DNA from: Nocardia flavorosea NBRC 108225
GTDB lineage: Bacteria; Actinomycetota; Actinomycetes; Mycobacteriales; Mycobacteriaceae
Assembly (NCBI RefSeq): GCF_001613385.1
Contig: NZ_BDCG01000018.1
Location: 124,001 to 188,000, forward strand
Length of the DNA: 64,000 bases
Direction: 5' to 3'
In this document: positions 50,771-60,003 of the stretch, piece by piece
Numbering within the stretch: the first letter of the stretch is position 1
Layout: each line of letters opens with the position of its first letter
Program-made: the position numbers and the translations under genes
Notes under the pieces: model-generated
What the model was told of the DNA's origin: nothing
Database searches by the model: none
What the model saw: the letters and a program-made list of their open reading frames with translations, nothing else

Positions 50771-50776
50771 TAGCTT
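50771..50776 (+). promoter_or_regulatory. -10 box TAGCTT of DUF485-actP
   Basis: TAGCTT fits TANNNT; transcription would start near 50783, leaving a leader of about 32 nt with GAGGA at 50804-50808 before the ATG at 50815. Confidence 0.5.
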
Positions 50777-50814
50777 CAGTTCAGGTAACACACATCACAT
50801 TGCGAGGACTCGGC

Positions 50815-51168
50815 ATGACCGATACGGATCTCGACGAAGGTGGCGGGCAGTCCACAGCGCCCCCCGATTTCGTCGCAGTACAAGCCAGCCCGGAGTTCAA
50901 TGAACTCCGTAATCGGCTGCGTCGCTTCATTTTCCCCATGGCCGGCCTGTTCCTGCTCTGGTACCTCGGCTATGTGCTGCTCGGTGCGTACGCACACGAT
51001 TTCATGGGTACCGAGGTGATCGGCGAGATCAATATCGGGCTGCTGCTCGGCCTGGGACAGTTCGTCTCGACCTTCCTCATCACCGGTCTCTACGTCCGGT
51101 TCGCCAACCGGGAACTGGACCCGCGTGCGGCTGCGCTGCTCGCCGAACTGGAAGGAAGCGGGTCGTGA
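50815..51168 (+). CDS. DUF485 membrane protein, ActP partner
   Basis: 117 residues from the ATG at 50815. The frame is open upstream across the promoter, but the ribosome-binding site supports this start. It shows the DUF485 layout: F-N-E-L-R-N-R-L-R-R-F-I-F-P, then two membrane helices (about 40-62 and 75-100), with Y-V-R-F-A-N-R-E-L-D-P after the second. DUF485 proteins are encoded directly before acetate symporters in many bacteria and are thought to be their small partner. GTGA overlap with actP. Confidence 0.9.
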   Translation: MTDTDLDEGGGQSTAPPDFVAVQASPEFNELRNRLRRFIFPMAGLFLLWYLGYVLLGAYAHDFMGTEVIGEINIGLLLGLGQFVSTFLITGLYVRFANRELDPRAAALLAELEGSGS

Positions 51169-52796
51169 CCATGCTGTACGCCGCCGAAGGCGCGGTCGGC
51201 AATCCCGCGGCCAATATCGGTATCTTCGCCCTGTTCGTCGTCGTCACGATGATCGTGGTGTTCTGGGCCGGCCGCAACACCTCCGGCGCGACCGACTATT
51301 TCACCGGCGGCCGCGGATTCACCGGCCCGCAGAACGGGGTCGCCATCGCCGGCGACTATCTTTCCGCCGCAAGCTTCCTGGGGATCGCCGGGGCCATCGC
51401 GGTCTACGGGTACGACGGATTCCTGTACTCGATCGGCTTCCTGGTGGCCTGGCTGGTGGCCCTGCTACTGGTGGCCGAAATGCTGCGCAACACCGGCAAA
51501 TTCACCATGGCCGATGTACTGAGCTTCCGGTTGCAGCAGCGCCCGGTCCGGACCGCGGCCGCGATCACGACGCTGGCGGTATCGCTGTTCTATCTGCTCG
51601 CGCAGATGGCCGGTGCGGGCGGCCTGGTGGCGTTGCTGCTGAACGTATCGAGTGAGGCCGGGCAGGCCGTGGTGATCGCCGTGGTCGGTGTGCTGATGAT
51701 CGTCTACGTACTGGTCGGCGGGATGAAGGGCACCACTTGGGTGCAGATCATCAAGGCGGTCCTGCTGATCGCGGGCGCGGGCCTGATGACCGTGATGGTG
51801 CTGGCGAAATTCGGATTCAACCCATCCGACATCCTGAGCGGGGCCCAGAGTGCGATCACCGGATCCACCGACCCGAAGGTCGCCGCCCGCGATGTGCTGG
51901 CGCCCGGCGCCCAATACGGCGGCAGCGAGATGTCGAAGCTGAACTTCCTGTCGCTGGGTCTTGCCCTGGTACTCGGCACCGCGGGCCTGCCGCATGTGCT
52001 GATGCGCTTCTACACGGTGCCGACCGCGAAGGAAGCACGTCGCTCGGTGGTCTGGGCGATCGGCCTGATCGGCGCCTTCTACCTGTTCACCCTCGTTCTG
52101 GGTTACGGTGCGGCGGCCCTGGTCGGCCCCGATCGCATCCTGTCCGCGGCCGGTGGACAGAATGCGGCGGCTCCGCTGCTGGCCTTCGAACTGGGTGGGG
52201 TGATCCTGCTCGGCGTGATCTCCGCGGTGGCCTTCGCGACCATTCTCGCGGTGGTCGCCGGGCTCACCATCACCGCATCGGCCTCGTTCGCGCACGATAT
52301 CTACGCCAATGTCATCCGCCGTGGAAAAGTGGACGACAACGCCCAGGTGCGGGTCTCCCGGATCACCGCGGTGGTGATCGGCGTGCTGGCCATCGGGCTG
52401 GGCATCCTGGCCAACGGGCAGAACATCGCATTCCTGGTGGCGCTGGCCTTCGCGGTCGCCGCCTCGGCCAATCTGCCGACCATCCTGTACTCGCTGTTCT
52501 GGCGCCGCTTCAACACCCGGGGTGCACTGTTCAGCATGTACGGCGGGCTGATCTCCACGATCGTGCTCATCGTGTTCTCCCCGGCGGTATCCGGATCGGC
52601 GAGTGCCATGCTCCCGAGTATGGATTTCGACTGGTTCCCGCTGTCGAATCCGGGCATCGTCTCCATCCCGCTGGCCTTCGTGCTCGGTGTGGTGGGGACC
52701 TATCTGGGCGGTAACGACGAGGATCCGGCCAAGGCCGCGGAAATGGAAGTCAGGGCATTGACCGGCGTCGGCGCAGAAAAGGCCGTCGCGCACTGA
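51165..52796 (+). CDS. actP: Cation/acetate symporter ActP-like (SSS family)
   Basis: 543 residues from a GTG overlapping the DUF485 stop. About 13 helices. The SSS blocks G-D-Y-L-S-A-A-S-F-L-G-I-A-G and G-L-P-H-V-L-M-R-F-Y-T-V are present, and the overall sequence is of the ActP/MctC group, which couples Na+ or H+ to uptake of acetate, propionate or pyruvate. Regulation by CRP and by the flanking LytS/LytTR pair is suggested by the promoter. A double hairpin follows the stop. Confidence 0.92.
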   Translation: MTMLYAAEGAVGNPAANIGIFALFVVVTMIVVFWAGRNTSGATDYFTGGRGFTGPQNGVAIAGDYLSAASFLGIAGAIAVYGYDGFLYSIGFLVAWLVALLLVAEMLRNTGKFTMADVLSFRLQQRPVRTAAAITTLAVSLFYLLAQMAGAGGLVALLLNVSSEAGQAVVIAVVGVLMIVYVLVGGMKGTTWVQIIKAVLLIAGAGLMTVMVLAKFGFNPSDILSGAQSAITGSTDPKVAARDVLAPGAQYGGSEMSKLNFLSLGLALVLGTAGLPHVLMRFYTVPTAKEARRSVVWAIGLIGAFYLFTLVLGYGAAALVGPDRILSAAGGQNAAAPLLAFELGGVILLGVISAVAFATILAVVAGLTITASASFAHDIYANVIRRGKVDDNAQVRVSRITAVVIGVLAIGLGILANGQNIAFLVALAFAVAASANLPTILYSLFWRRFNTRGALFSMYGGLISTIVLIVFSPAVSGSASAMLPSMDFDWFPLSNPGIVSIPLAFVLGVVGTYLGGNDEDPAKAAEMEVRALTGVGAEKAVAH

Positions 52797-52804
52797 TACC
52801 GGGA

Positions 52805-52832
52805 CCCGGATGCCGTGCCGGCGGCATCCGGG
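52805..52832 (+). terminator. Terminator after actP
   Basis: CCCGGATGCCG (52805-52815) pairs perfectly with 52822-52832 around a TGCCGG loop, 8 bp after the stop. Confidence 0.75.
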
Positions 52833-52850
52833 CGATTTCCGGTTGCCGAG

Positions 52851-52889
52851 GGCCGGTCCCCGTTCTGTGAGGGTGAACGGGGCCCGGCC
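52851..52889. terminator. Second, bidirectional hairpin between actP and the histidine kinase
   Basis: 52851-52865 pairs with 52875-52889, 14 of 15 positions matched. It lies between two converging genes and probably serves both. Confidence 0.65.
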
Positions 52890-52900
52890 TTGCGCCGTGT

Positions 52901-54079
52901 TCAGGGCCGGATTCCGGCGCGGAACTTCGGCACCCGCATACTCACCTTCGTCCCCGCCCCCGGCGCCGTATCCACTACCAGCCCGTAGTCGTTGCCGAAC
53001 GCTGCACGTAACCGATCGTCCACGTTGGCCAGCCCGATGTGTGGTGCCTCGCGCATATCTCCGGCGGCATCCAGTGTTCCGGACCGCAGAACCTCCGGAT
53101 CCATTCCGGCGCCGTCGTCTTCTACGCTGATCAGGCAGTCGGTGCCGGCATCGAGCGCTTCGATGGTCACCGTTCCGCCCCCGGGCCGTCCCGCCAGCCC
53201 GTGCCGCACCGCGTTCTCCACCAGCGGCTGTAACGCGAGGAACGGCAGCGTCACCCCCAGCACTTCCGGCGCGATCCGCAACCGTACCTGCAGCGCCCGC
53301 CCGAACCGGGCGCGTTCCAGCTCCAGATACCGTTCGATATTGCTGAGTTCGTCGGCCAGTACGGTGTATTCACCGGCGGCCCGGAACGAATAGCGGGTGA
53401 AATCGGCGAAATCCAGGATGAGCTCGCGGGCCCGCCCGGGATCGGTGCGGACGAACGAGGCGATGGTGTTGAGTGCGTTGTAGATGAAATGCGGGCTGAT
53501 CTGTGCTCGTAGCGCCCGCACTTCCGCGCGGTCCAGCCGGGCACGGGAGGCATCGAGTTCGGCCAGTTCCAGCTGACCGCACGCGTAGCGGGCGACCTCG
53601 GCCAGCGCGCCGAGGGTACCGGGCCCCGGCCGGGCCGAGGTGACCATCCCCAGCACGCCCGCCACGGCGTCGCTGTCGGTGAGCAGCGGCTGGGCCACCA
53701 GGGTGCGGCCCGGATGCTCGGGATCGGGCAGGTGGACCAGTACCGGCCGCCGCCCCGCGATGGCTTCGCGGACGGCCGCGGTGAACTTCTCCTCCGAGAC
53801 GTGATGTGCGCCGTCCCATGCCAGGAGTTCCCCGTCGGGATCGGCCACTCCGAGCCCCTCGGCGCCGACGAGTGCCCGCAGATGCGGGACGGCATCGAGG
53901 GCCGAGGTGGCAGTGAGCCCGCGGCGCAACGACCGGGCTGCCAGCGAAGCAGTGTGCAGTGCCGCGTGCACCGCGCGTTCCGCGGGCGTGGTGACCATCC
54001 GGCGCGGCCGGGCCCAGACCAGCAGGGCCACCGCGAGCAACGCCGCGGAAGCACAGATCGCGACGACGGTCGCGGCCAT
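52901..54079 (-). CDS. LytS/YehU-type sensor histidine kinase
   Basis: 392 residues. One N-terminal membrane helix (about 4-24), a GAF-like sensory region (about 50-165), then the His_kinase domain with the phospho-accepting histidine in I-S-P-H-F-I-Y-N-A-L-N-T-I (His197). The ATPase part follows, with L-Q-P-L-V-E-N-A-V-R-H-G-L near 292 and G-L-A-N-V-D-D-R-L-R. It lacks the multi-helix sensor domain of BtsS/LytS, so its input may be cytoplasmic. The only partner in the window is the LytTR regulator at 47090, on the other side of the symporters and on the opposite strand. Confidence 0.9.
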   Translation of the reverse strand: MAATVVAICASAALLAVALLVWARPRRMVTTPAERAVHAALHTASLAARSLRRGLTATSALDAVPHLRALVGAEGLGVADPDGELLAWDGAHHVSEEKFTAAVREAIAGRRPVLVHLPDPEHPGRTLVAQPLLTDSDAVAGVLGMVTSARPGPGTLGALAEVARYACGQLELAELDASRARLDRAEVRALRAQISPHFIYNALNTIASFVRTDPGRARELILDFADFTRYSFRAAGEYTVLADELSNIERYLELERARFGRALQVRLRIAPEVLGVTLPFLALQPLVENAVRHGLAGRPGGGTVTIEALDAGTDCLISVEDDGAGMDPEVLRSGTLDAAGDMREAPHIGLANVDDRLRAAFGNDYGLVVDTAPGAGTKVSMRVPKFRAGIRP

Positions 54080-54189
54080 TCGGCCACCTTCTCTCGCACG
54101 GGCCGGGCGCCGCGGGGCACAACACGTTGTGCCGGCGCGACCCCCATCCTCACCGGTTCGCAGCGGCCGCGCATACGCCGGCCTGAAGA

Positions 54190-54213
54190 CCCCGGCCGGC
54201 TCGCCGGCCGGGG
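54190..54213 (-). terminator. Hairpin downstream of the secreted protein gene (distal)
   Basis: CCCCGGCCGGC (54190-54200) pairs with 54203-54213. On the minus strand it is followed by TCTT. Confidence 0.6.
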
Positions 54214-54231
54214 CCGGTCATCGTCTCACGC

Positions 54232-54261
54232 TTCCCGCAGCAACCGCCATTGCTGCGGGAA
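54232..54261 (-). terminator. Hairpin downstream of the secreted protein gene (proximal)
   Basis: TTCCCGCAGCAA (54232-54243) pairs perfectly with 54250-54261 around a six-base loop. With the hairpin at 54190 it separates the 54400 gene from the kinase gene. The rest of the gap 54080-54399 holds nothing else I can name. Confidence 0.7.
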
Positions 54262-54399
54262 ACCTTCTCCGGAGGCGATAACCGGCCCGGGCCGGCGAGG
54301 CGGCACACGAGGGGATCGGTGAGCGGGAGAGTAGGGGCGGCCGGGAGCGGCCACCGGCCGGTCGTGACCGGTACGCTTCGCGCTATCGGGGGCCGCCGC

Positions 54400-54849
54400 T
54401 CACCCCCGGTACTCGGTGACGGTGAAGTCCACCGAACCGGGTTCGGGTACATGTGCCGCGCCGACCGTGATGGTCGCGGTGAACCGGCCCACACCCGGAT
54501 GGAACAGCGCGGAGCGCCCGTCGTTCATCCAGTGTCCCGGCCCGTTCGCCGTCTGCGTGACCGATCCGGTGGCACCGGTATCGAGATTGCGCCAGTTCAG
54601 GGTCACCGGCAGGGCGCACGGGCCGACGCCGAACATGATGGTCGAGACGGTGAATGCCGCGTGCTCGGGGTAGGCGTCGCCGGTGACGGAGGCGTCGAGC
54701 TGGGCGACGCAGGCGCCCTGGGCGAGTGAATAGACGGGCTGGAACGAGCCGCCGTCCGCCGCCGCGGGTGCCGCGGTGGCCGTGAGCGCTCCCACCGTCA
54801 GCGCCGTCGCGGCCGCTGGGAGGGCGAACGCCGTGGTACGTGCTGTCAT
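54400..54849 (-). CDS. Small secreted protein, function unknown
   Basis: 149 residues. A clear Sec signal peptide (about 1-31, A-P-A-A-A cleavage region), then a beta-rich mature domain of about 117 residues with two cysteines (C47 and C78) that could form one disulfide. No catalytic motif or family recognised. The composition (Gly, Thr, Val, Ala) resembles other small secreted domains of this order. It is followed by two terminators and lies divergent to dnaE1. Confidence 0.75.
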   Translation of the reverse strand: MTARTTAFALPAAATALTVGALTATAAPAAADGGSFQPVYSLAQGACVAQLDASVTGDAYPEHAAFTVSTIMFGVGPCALPVTLNWRNLDTGATGSVTQTANGPGHWMNDGRSALFHPGVGRFTATITVGAAHVPEPGSVDFTVTEYRG

Positions 54850-55135
54850 CGTTCACCTCGCTGGGTCGTTCGTGGGCTTGCGGGGTCGATCCTCGGGGTC
54901 CGGGCTGTTGTGGTGCAGGCGGACCTCCGAACCTCCGGTTGATCCGATCGTGACGCGGCCCGACCCTACCAGCGTCCGGCCCGGCCGGTGGCCGATTCGG
55001 CGGCGCCGCAAGGTCACCGGGGAAGCGACACGCCGGTTCCCGCCTGGCACGCCGATCCGGGGGCGAAGCTGTCGGTGCGTACGCATAAACTCGCTACACC
55101 AACCCCCGCCGAGCCACTGGGAGGAAGGACAGATC

Positions 55136-58100
55136 TTGGCCTCGTCCGGATTCGTTCATCTGCACAACCACACCGAGTACTCGATGCTCGATGGTGCCGC
55201 CAAGATCTCGCCGCTGTTCGCCGAGGCCGATCGCCTCGGTATGACCGCGGTCGGGATGACCGACCACGGCAATATGTACGGCGCCGCGGAGTTCTACAAC
55301 TCGGCGAAGAAGGCCGGGATCAAACCCATCATCGGGATCGAGGCCTATATCGCGCCCGGTTCCCGGTTCGACACCAAACGTATCCAATGGGGCGATCCGA
55401 GCCAGAAGAGCGACGATGTCTCGGGCTCGGGTGCCTACACCCATATGACCATGGTCGCCGAGAACGCGACCGGCCTGCGCAACCTGTTCAAGCTGTCCTC
55501 GCTGGCCAGTATCGAGGGCCAGCTCGGTAAATGGGCGCGGATGGACGAGGAGCTCATCGCCACGTATGCCGAGGGCATCATCGCCACCACCGGCTGCCCG
55601 TCCGGCGAGGTGCAGACCCGGTTGCGGCTCGGGCACGACCGTGAGGCGCTCGAGGCCGCCGCCAAGTGGCAGGAGATCTTCGGCAAGGACAACTTCTTCC
55701 TCGAGCTGATGGACCACGGCCTGTCCATCGAGACGCGGGTTCGCTCCGGCCTGATCGAGATCGGCAAGAAGCTGGGTATCCCGCCGCTGGCCACCAACGA
55801 CTGCCATTACGTGCACGAATCCGATTCGACCAATCACGAAGCGCTGCTGTGCATCCAGACCGGTAAGACGCTGTCGGATCCCAATCGGTTCAAATTCGGC
55901 GGTAGCGGCTACTTCCTGAAGTCGGCTGCGGAGATGCGGAAACTCTGGGATGACGAAGTGCCCGGGGCCTGCGACAACACGGTGCTGATCGGCGAACGCG
56001 TCGAATCCTATGAGGAGATCTGGACCCACCGCGACCGGATGCCCAAATTCCCGGTTCCAGAGGGGGAGACCGAGGGATCGTGGCTGCGCAAGGAGGTCGC
56101 GCGGGGGCTCGAGTACCGCTTCCCGGACGGCGTTCCGCAGAAGTATCTCGACCAGGCCGATTACGAAATCGGCGTTATTCTGGAGATGGGCTTCCCGGCC
56201 TACTTCCTGGTCGTCGGCGATCTGATCAATCATGCTCGCGAGGTCGGTATCCGGGTCGGCCCCGGTCGTGGTTCGGCGGCCGGTTCGCTGGTCGCCTACG
56301 CGCTCAAAATCACCAATATCGATCCGCTACCGCACGGTCTGCTGTTCGAACGGTTCCTCAACCCCGAGCGCGTATCGATGCCCGATATCGATATCGACTT
56401 CGACGATCGCCGCCGCGGTGAGATGGTCCGCTACGCCACCGAGAAGTGGGGGAGCGACCGGGTCGCCCAGGTCATCACCTTCGGCACCATCAAGACCAAG
56501 GCGGCCATCAAGGATTCCGCCCGAGTGTTGTTCGGGCAGCCGGGTTTCGCGATCGCCGACCAGATCACCAAGGCGCTCCCGCCGCCGATCATGGCCAAGG
56601 ACATCTCGGTTGCCGGGATCACCGATCCCGAACACGAGCGCTACAAAGAGGCCGCCGAGGTCCGTACGCTCATCGAGTCCAATCCGGATATCGCCAAGAT
56701 CTACGACACCGCGAAGGGCCTGGAGGGCCTGATCCGCAACGCGGGCGTGCACGCCTGCGCGGTGATCATGTCCTCGGAGCCGCTCACCGACGCCATCCCG
56801 GTGTGGAAACGGGCTCAGGACGGCGCCATCATCACCGGCTGGGACTATCCGTCCTGCGAGGCCATCGGCCTGCTGAAGATGGACTTCCTGGGCCTGCGCA
56901 ACCTCACGGTGCTCGGCGACGCCATCCACAACGCCAAATCCAACCGCGGTGTCGATGTCGATCTGGATTCGCTGCCGCTGGACGATACGAAGACCTTCGA
57001 ACTGCTCGCCCGCGGCGACACCCTGGGCGTGTTCCAGCTCGACGGTGGGCCGATGCGCGATCTGCTGCGCCGTATGCAGCCCACTGCCTTCGAGGACATC
57101 GTGGCCGTCGGCGCGCTGTATCGCCCCGGCCCGATGGGCATGAACGCGCACAACGACTACGCCGACCGCAAGAACGGGCGCCAAGAGGTCAAACCGATCC
57201 ACCCGGAGCTCGAGGAACCGCTGAGCGAGATCCTCGGCGAAACCTATGGTCTGATCGTCTACCAAGAGCAGATCATGCACGTCGCCCAGAAAGTGGCCGG
57301 ATACTCGCTCGGACGAGCCGATATCCTGCGCCGCGCGATGGGTAAGAAGAAGGCCGAGGTCCTCGCGCAAGAGTTCGAGGGTTTCGAGAAGGGTATGCAG
57401 GAGAACGGTTTCTCCAAGGCCGCCATCAAGGCGCTGTGGGACACCATTCTGCCGTTCGCCGGATACGCGTTCAACAAATCGCATGCCGCCGCCTACGGCC
57501 TGGTGTCGTACTGGACCGCCTACTTCAAGGCCAACTATCCCGCGGAGTACATGGCCGCGCTGCTCACCAGCGTCGGTGACGACAAGGACAAGGCCGCGGT
57601 CTACCTGGCGGACTGCCGGCGCCTCGGGATCACGGTGCTGCCGCCGGATGTCAACGAGTCCGAGCACAACTTCACCTCGGTCGGCAAGGACATCCGCTTC
57701 GGTATGGGTGCGGTCCGCAACGTCGGTACCAATGTGGTGTCGTCGATCATCTCGGCGCGTGCGGAGAAATCCAAGTTCACCGATTTCTCCGACTACCTGA
57801 ACAAGATCGATGCTGTGGCGTGCACCAAGAAGGTCACCGAATCACTGATCAAGGCCGGTGCTTTCGACGACCTGGGGCATCCCCGCAAGGGGCTCATGCT
57901 CGTGCATTCCGATGCCATCGACGCGGTGATGTCCACCAAGAAGGCCGAGGCCATCGGCCAGTTCGACCTTTTCGGCGGTATGGGCGAAGAGGGCGAGGAA
58001 TCCATATCCTCGGTTTTCGATGTGAAGGTGCCCGACGAGGAATGGGATAGCAAACACCGGCTCGCGCTGGAACGGGAGATGCTCGGCCTCTACGTATCCG

Positions 58101-58681
58101 GTCATCCGCTCAACGGAATCGACCATGTACTCGCCGCCGCGGCCGATACGCAGATCCCGGCGATTCTCGAGGGCGATATCAAGGACGGTACCCAGGTGAC
58201 CGTCGGCGGCATCCTGGCCTCGGTGAACCGCCGGATCAACAAGAACGGCCTGGCCTGGGCCTCGGCGCAGCTCGAGGATCTCACCGGTGGTATCGAGGTG
58301 CTGTTCTTCCCGCAGGCCTACTCGGTCTACGGTATGGACGTGGTGGAGGACGCGGTGGTGCTGGTGAAGGCCCGGGTCTCCATGCGCGACGACCGTATCT
58401 CGCTTATCGCCAACGATCTCGCCGTCCCGGATCTGTCCGCGATCGGGGTGGCGAAACCACTGGCGGTGACGATTTCCACCCGGATGTGCACCCGGGACAA
58501 GATCAGCGAGTTGAAGCGGGTGCTCTCCCGGCACCCGGGCACCTCGGATGTGCACGTGCGGCACGTGGGCGCCCGGGAAAAGACCACCCTGCTCAAACTC
58601 GACGACAGTCTCCGGGTCGAACCGTCGTCGGCCCTCATGGGAGACCTGAAAGCCCTCCTCGGTCCCGGCTGCCTGACCTGA
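55136..58681 (+). CDS. dnaE1: DNA polymerase III alpha subunit DnaE1
   Basis: 1181 residues from a TTG at 55136 with a very strong GGGAGGAAGGA at 55120-55129. The frame extends further upstream but without conservation. The PHP domain keeps its metal-binding set (H-L-H-N-H at 8-12; M-T-D-H-G-N), which in mycobacterial DnaE1 provides proofreading. The polymerase aspartates lie in P-D-I-D-I-D-F-D-D (Asp417, Asp419). The helix-hairpin-helix and OB-fold regions follow to the end. Replicative polymerase of the chromosome. Transcribed alone, and the 286-bp upstream gap carries no feature I can name. Confidence 0.98.
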   Translation: MASSGFVHLHNHTEYSMLDGAAKISPLFAEADRLGMTAVGMTDHGNMYGAAEFYNSAKKAGIKPIIGIEAYIAPGSRFDTKRIQWGDPSQKSDDVSGSGAYTHMTMVAENATGLRNLFKLSSLASIEGQLGKWARMDEELIATYAEGIIATTGCPSGEVQTRLRLGHDREALEAAAKWQEIFGKDNFFLELMDHGLSIETRVRSGLIEIGKKLGIPPLATNDCHYVHESDSTNHEALLCIQTGKTLSDPNRFKFGGSGYFLKSAAEMRKLWDDEVPGACDNTVLIGERVESYEEIWTHRDRMPKFPVPEGETEGSWLRKEVARGLEYRFPDGVPQKYLDQADYEIGVILEMGFPAYFLVVGDLINHAREVGIRVGPGRGSAAGSLVAYALKITNIDPLPHGLLFERFLNPERVSMPDIDIDFDDRRRGEMVRYATEKWGSDRVAQVITFGTIKTKAAIKDSARVLFGQPGFAIADQITKALPPPIMAKDISVAGITDPEHERYKEAAEVRTLIESNPDIAKIYDTAKGLEGLIRNAGVHACAVIMSSEPLTDAIPVWKRAQDGAIITGWDYPSCEAIGLLKMDFLGLRNLTVLGDAIHNAKSNRGVDVDLDSLPLDDTKTFELLARGDTLGVFQLDGGPMRDLLRRMQPTAFEDIVAVGALYRPGPMGMNAHNDYADRKNGRQEVKPIHPELEEPLSEILGETYGLIVYQEQIMHVAQKVAGYSLGRADILRRAMGKKKAEVLAQEFEGFEKGMQENGFSKAAIKALWDTILPFAGYAFNKSHAAAYGLVSYWTAYFKANYPAEYMAALLTSVGDDKDKAAVYLADCRRLGITVLPPDVNESEHNFTSVGKDIRFGMGAVRNVGTNVVSSIISARAEKSKFTDFSDYLNKIDAVACTKKVTESLIKAGAFDDLGHPRKGLMLVHSDAIDAVMSTKKAEAIGQFDLFGGMGEEGEESISSVFDVKVPDEEWDSKHRLALEREMLGLYVSGHPLNGIDHVLAAAADTQIPAILEGDIKDGTQVTVGGILASVNRRINKNGLAWASAQLEDLTGGIEVLFFPQAYSVYGMDVVEDAVVLVKARVSMRDDRISLIANDLAVPDLSAIGVAKPLAVTISTRMCTRDKISELKRVLSRHPGTSDVHVRHVGAREKTTLLKLDDSLRVEPSSALMGDLKALLGPGCLT

Positions 58682-59111
58682 TCGGCGCGGGCTGCGGGCC
58701 GGCTTGCAGGAATCCCGAGGCGGATCCACGGTCCGCGCCGCGGTGTAGTCGTCACCGTGGACGTCGCGGCGAGTGTGGCCCGGTCGAGGCCGCACCCGTG
58801 GGGCGGCGCGCTTTGCCGTGCCTGCCGAGGTGGTAGCGGCGAGATTTGTGCCGGTTCGGTGCGTCGACCGCATGCGACCCCGGGCCAGGCGGGGCGCGTA
58901 CAACGGCAGCCCGGGCTCAGTACCCGAGCCGGCACGTATTGTCTCGGGGCAAGGCCGCGCGGGCGAGGGCGCGTCGCTGTGCGGCTGCGCCGCCGACCGG
59001 TTGCGCTGATCCGGCGGCGGTGCCGAGAACGGTTAGTGCGGGGCTGCGGCGTCGAGTGCGGCGGCCACCTGGTCGGCCACCCTGGCGACGGCGGGCCGGG
59101 ACGCGGCCGGT
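58682..59111. other. 430-bp gap between dnaE1 and the methyltransferase (convergent)
   Basis: No complete gene. A minus-strand frame downstream of the methyltransferase stop (about 59110 to 59035) reads like the C-terminal end of a protein (R-P-A-V-A-R-V-A-D-Q-V-A-A-A-L-D-A-A-A-P-H-stop), possibly a gene remnant. No strong hairpin. Confidence 0.4.
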
Positions 59112-59750
59112 TCACGCGGCCGTGGCAACTCCGAGCGATTGGGAGTCGATGAACGCGGGCCCCTGACCCTTGAAGACCTCCAGATCGCGGATCTCGAAAC
59201 CACCGGCCCGGATGATGGCGGCGATATCGCGGTTCAGATGGCAGCCGCCGGCGATTCGCTGCTGGAGCGGGTCGAGCCGGTGCTGCCAGCGCTGGACCTT
59301 CGGGTCCGGGGCGAGTCCGTGTTCGACGAAATGCAGGGTGCCGCCGGGCACCAGGACACGACGCAATTCGGCGAGGGCGGCGTCGATATCGGGGATGGTG
59401 CACATGGTCCAGGTCGACAGCGCGGTATCGAAACTGTTCTCGGGGAACGGTAGCCGCTGACCGTCCAGACCGGCCCGTTCGACCGGCACCCGGGCCTGCG
59501 CCAGCCGCGCGGCCGCGAGTTTCCACCCCAGGTCGGCCGGTTCCACGGCGCTCACCGAAGTGACAGTCGCCGGGTAGTACGGCACGTTCAGACCGGACCC
59601 GAAACCCAGCTCGATCACCCGGCCCGACAGCCCCGAGCACACTCGCTCGCGCAGCGGCTCGTTCGCTTTCATCCCGCAGGCAACATTGACCAAACGGGGT
59701 ACGAAACGATCGCGGTAGATTCCCACGTCCTCCACTCTGGCACCCGGCAT
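59112..59750 (-). CDS. Class I SAM-dependent methyltransferase
   Basis: 212 residues. The SAM-binding loop V-I-E-L-G-F-G-S-G-L-N (about 45-55) and the post-II acidic V-E-P are characteristic of the Methyltransf_11 type. Also visible are F-D-T-A-L-S-T-W-T-M-C-T-I-P-D and L-R-R-V-L-V-P-G-G-T-L-H-F-V-E-H-G. Substrate unknown. Divergent from the DUF4236 gene, 63 bp between starts. Confidence 0.88.
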   Translation of the reverse strand: MPGARVEDVGIYRDRFVPRLVNVACGMKANEPLRERVCSGLSGRVIELGFGSGLNVPYYPATVTSVSAVEPADLGWKLAAARLAQARVPVERAGLDGQRLPFPENSFDTALSTWTMCTIPDIDAALAELRRVLVPGGTLHFVEHGLAPDPKVQRWQHRLDPLQQRIAGGCHLNRDIAAIIRAGGFEIRDLEVFKGQGPAFIDSQSLGVATAA

Positions 59751-59813
59751 GATCGAACGCCATGGGTGAATACCCGGAACCGCTATCCTGAGGCCGAGTC
59801 AGGGAGGTCGGTC

Positions 59814-59981
59814 ATGCCCATCAGATTCCGTAAACGCACACCCTTCGGACCGCTGAAGTTCAATTTCACCCAGTCGGGTATGTCCTCGTGGGGGATGAAG
59901 ATCGGCCCGTGGTCGTGGAACTCCCGGACGAAGAAGAACAGCATCGACCTACCCGGTCCGCTGAGCTGGCGGCAACGCTGA
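59814..59981 (+). CDS. DUF4236 small protein
   Basis: 55 residues from the ATG at 59814 with GGGAGG at about 59801-59806. The upstream in-frame ATG at 59766 would ignore this site. The whole protein matches the DUF4236 pattern (R-F-R-K-R-T-P-F-G-P-L-K-F-N-F-T-Q-S-G), a short, basic, all-beta sequence of unknown function. A TATCCT box at 59784-59789 could be its promoter. Confidence 0.85.
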   Translation: MPIRFRKRTPFGPLKFNFTQSGMSSWGMKIGPWSWNSRTKKNSIDLPGPLSWRQR

Positions 59982-60003
59982 GCTGCGACAGAACGCCGAG
60001 CCT

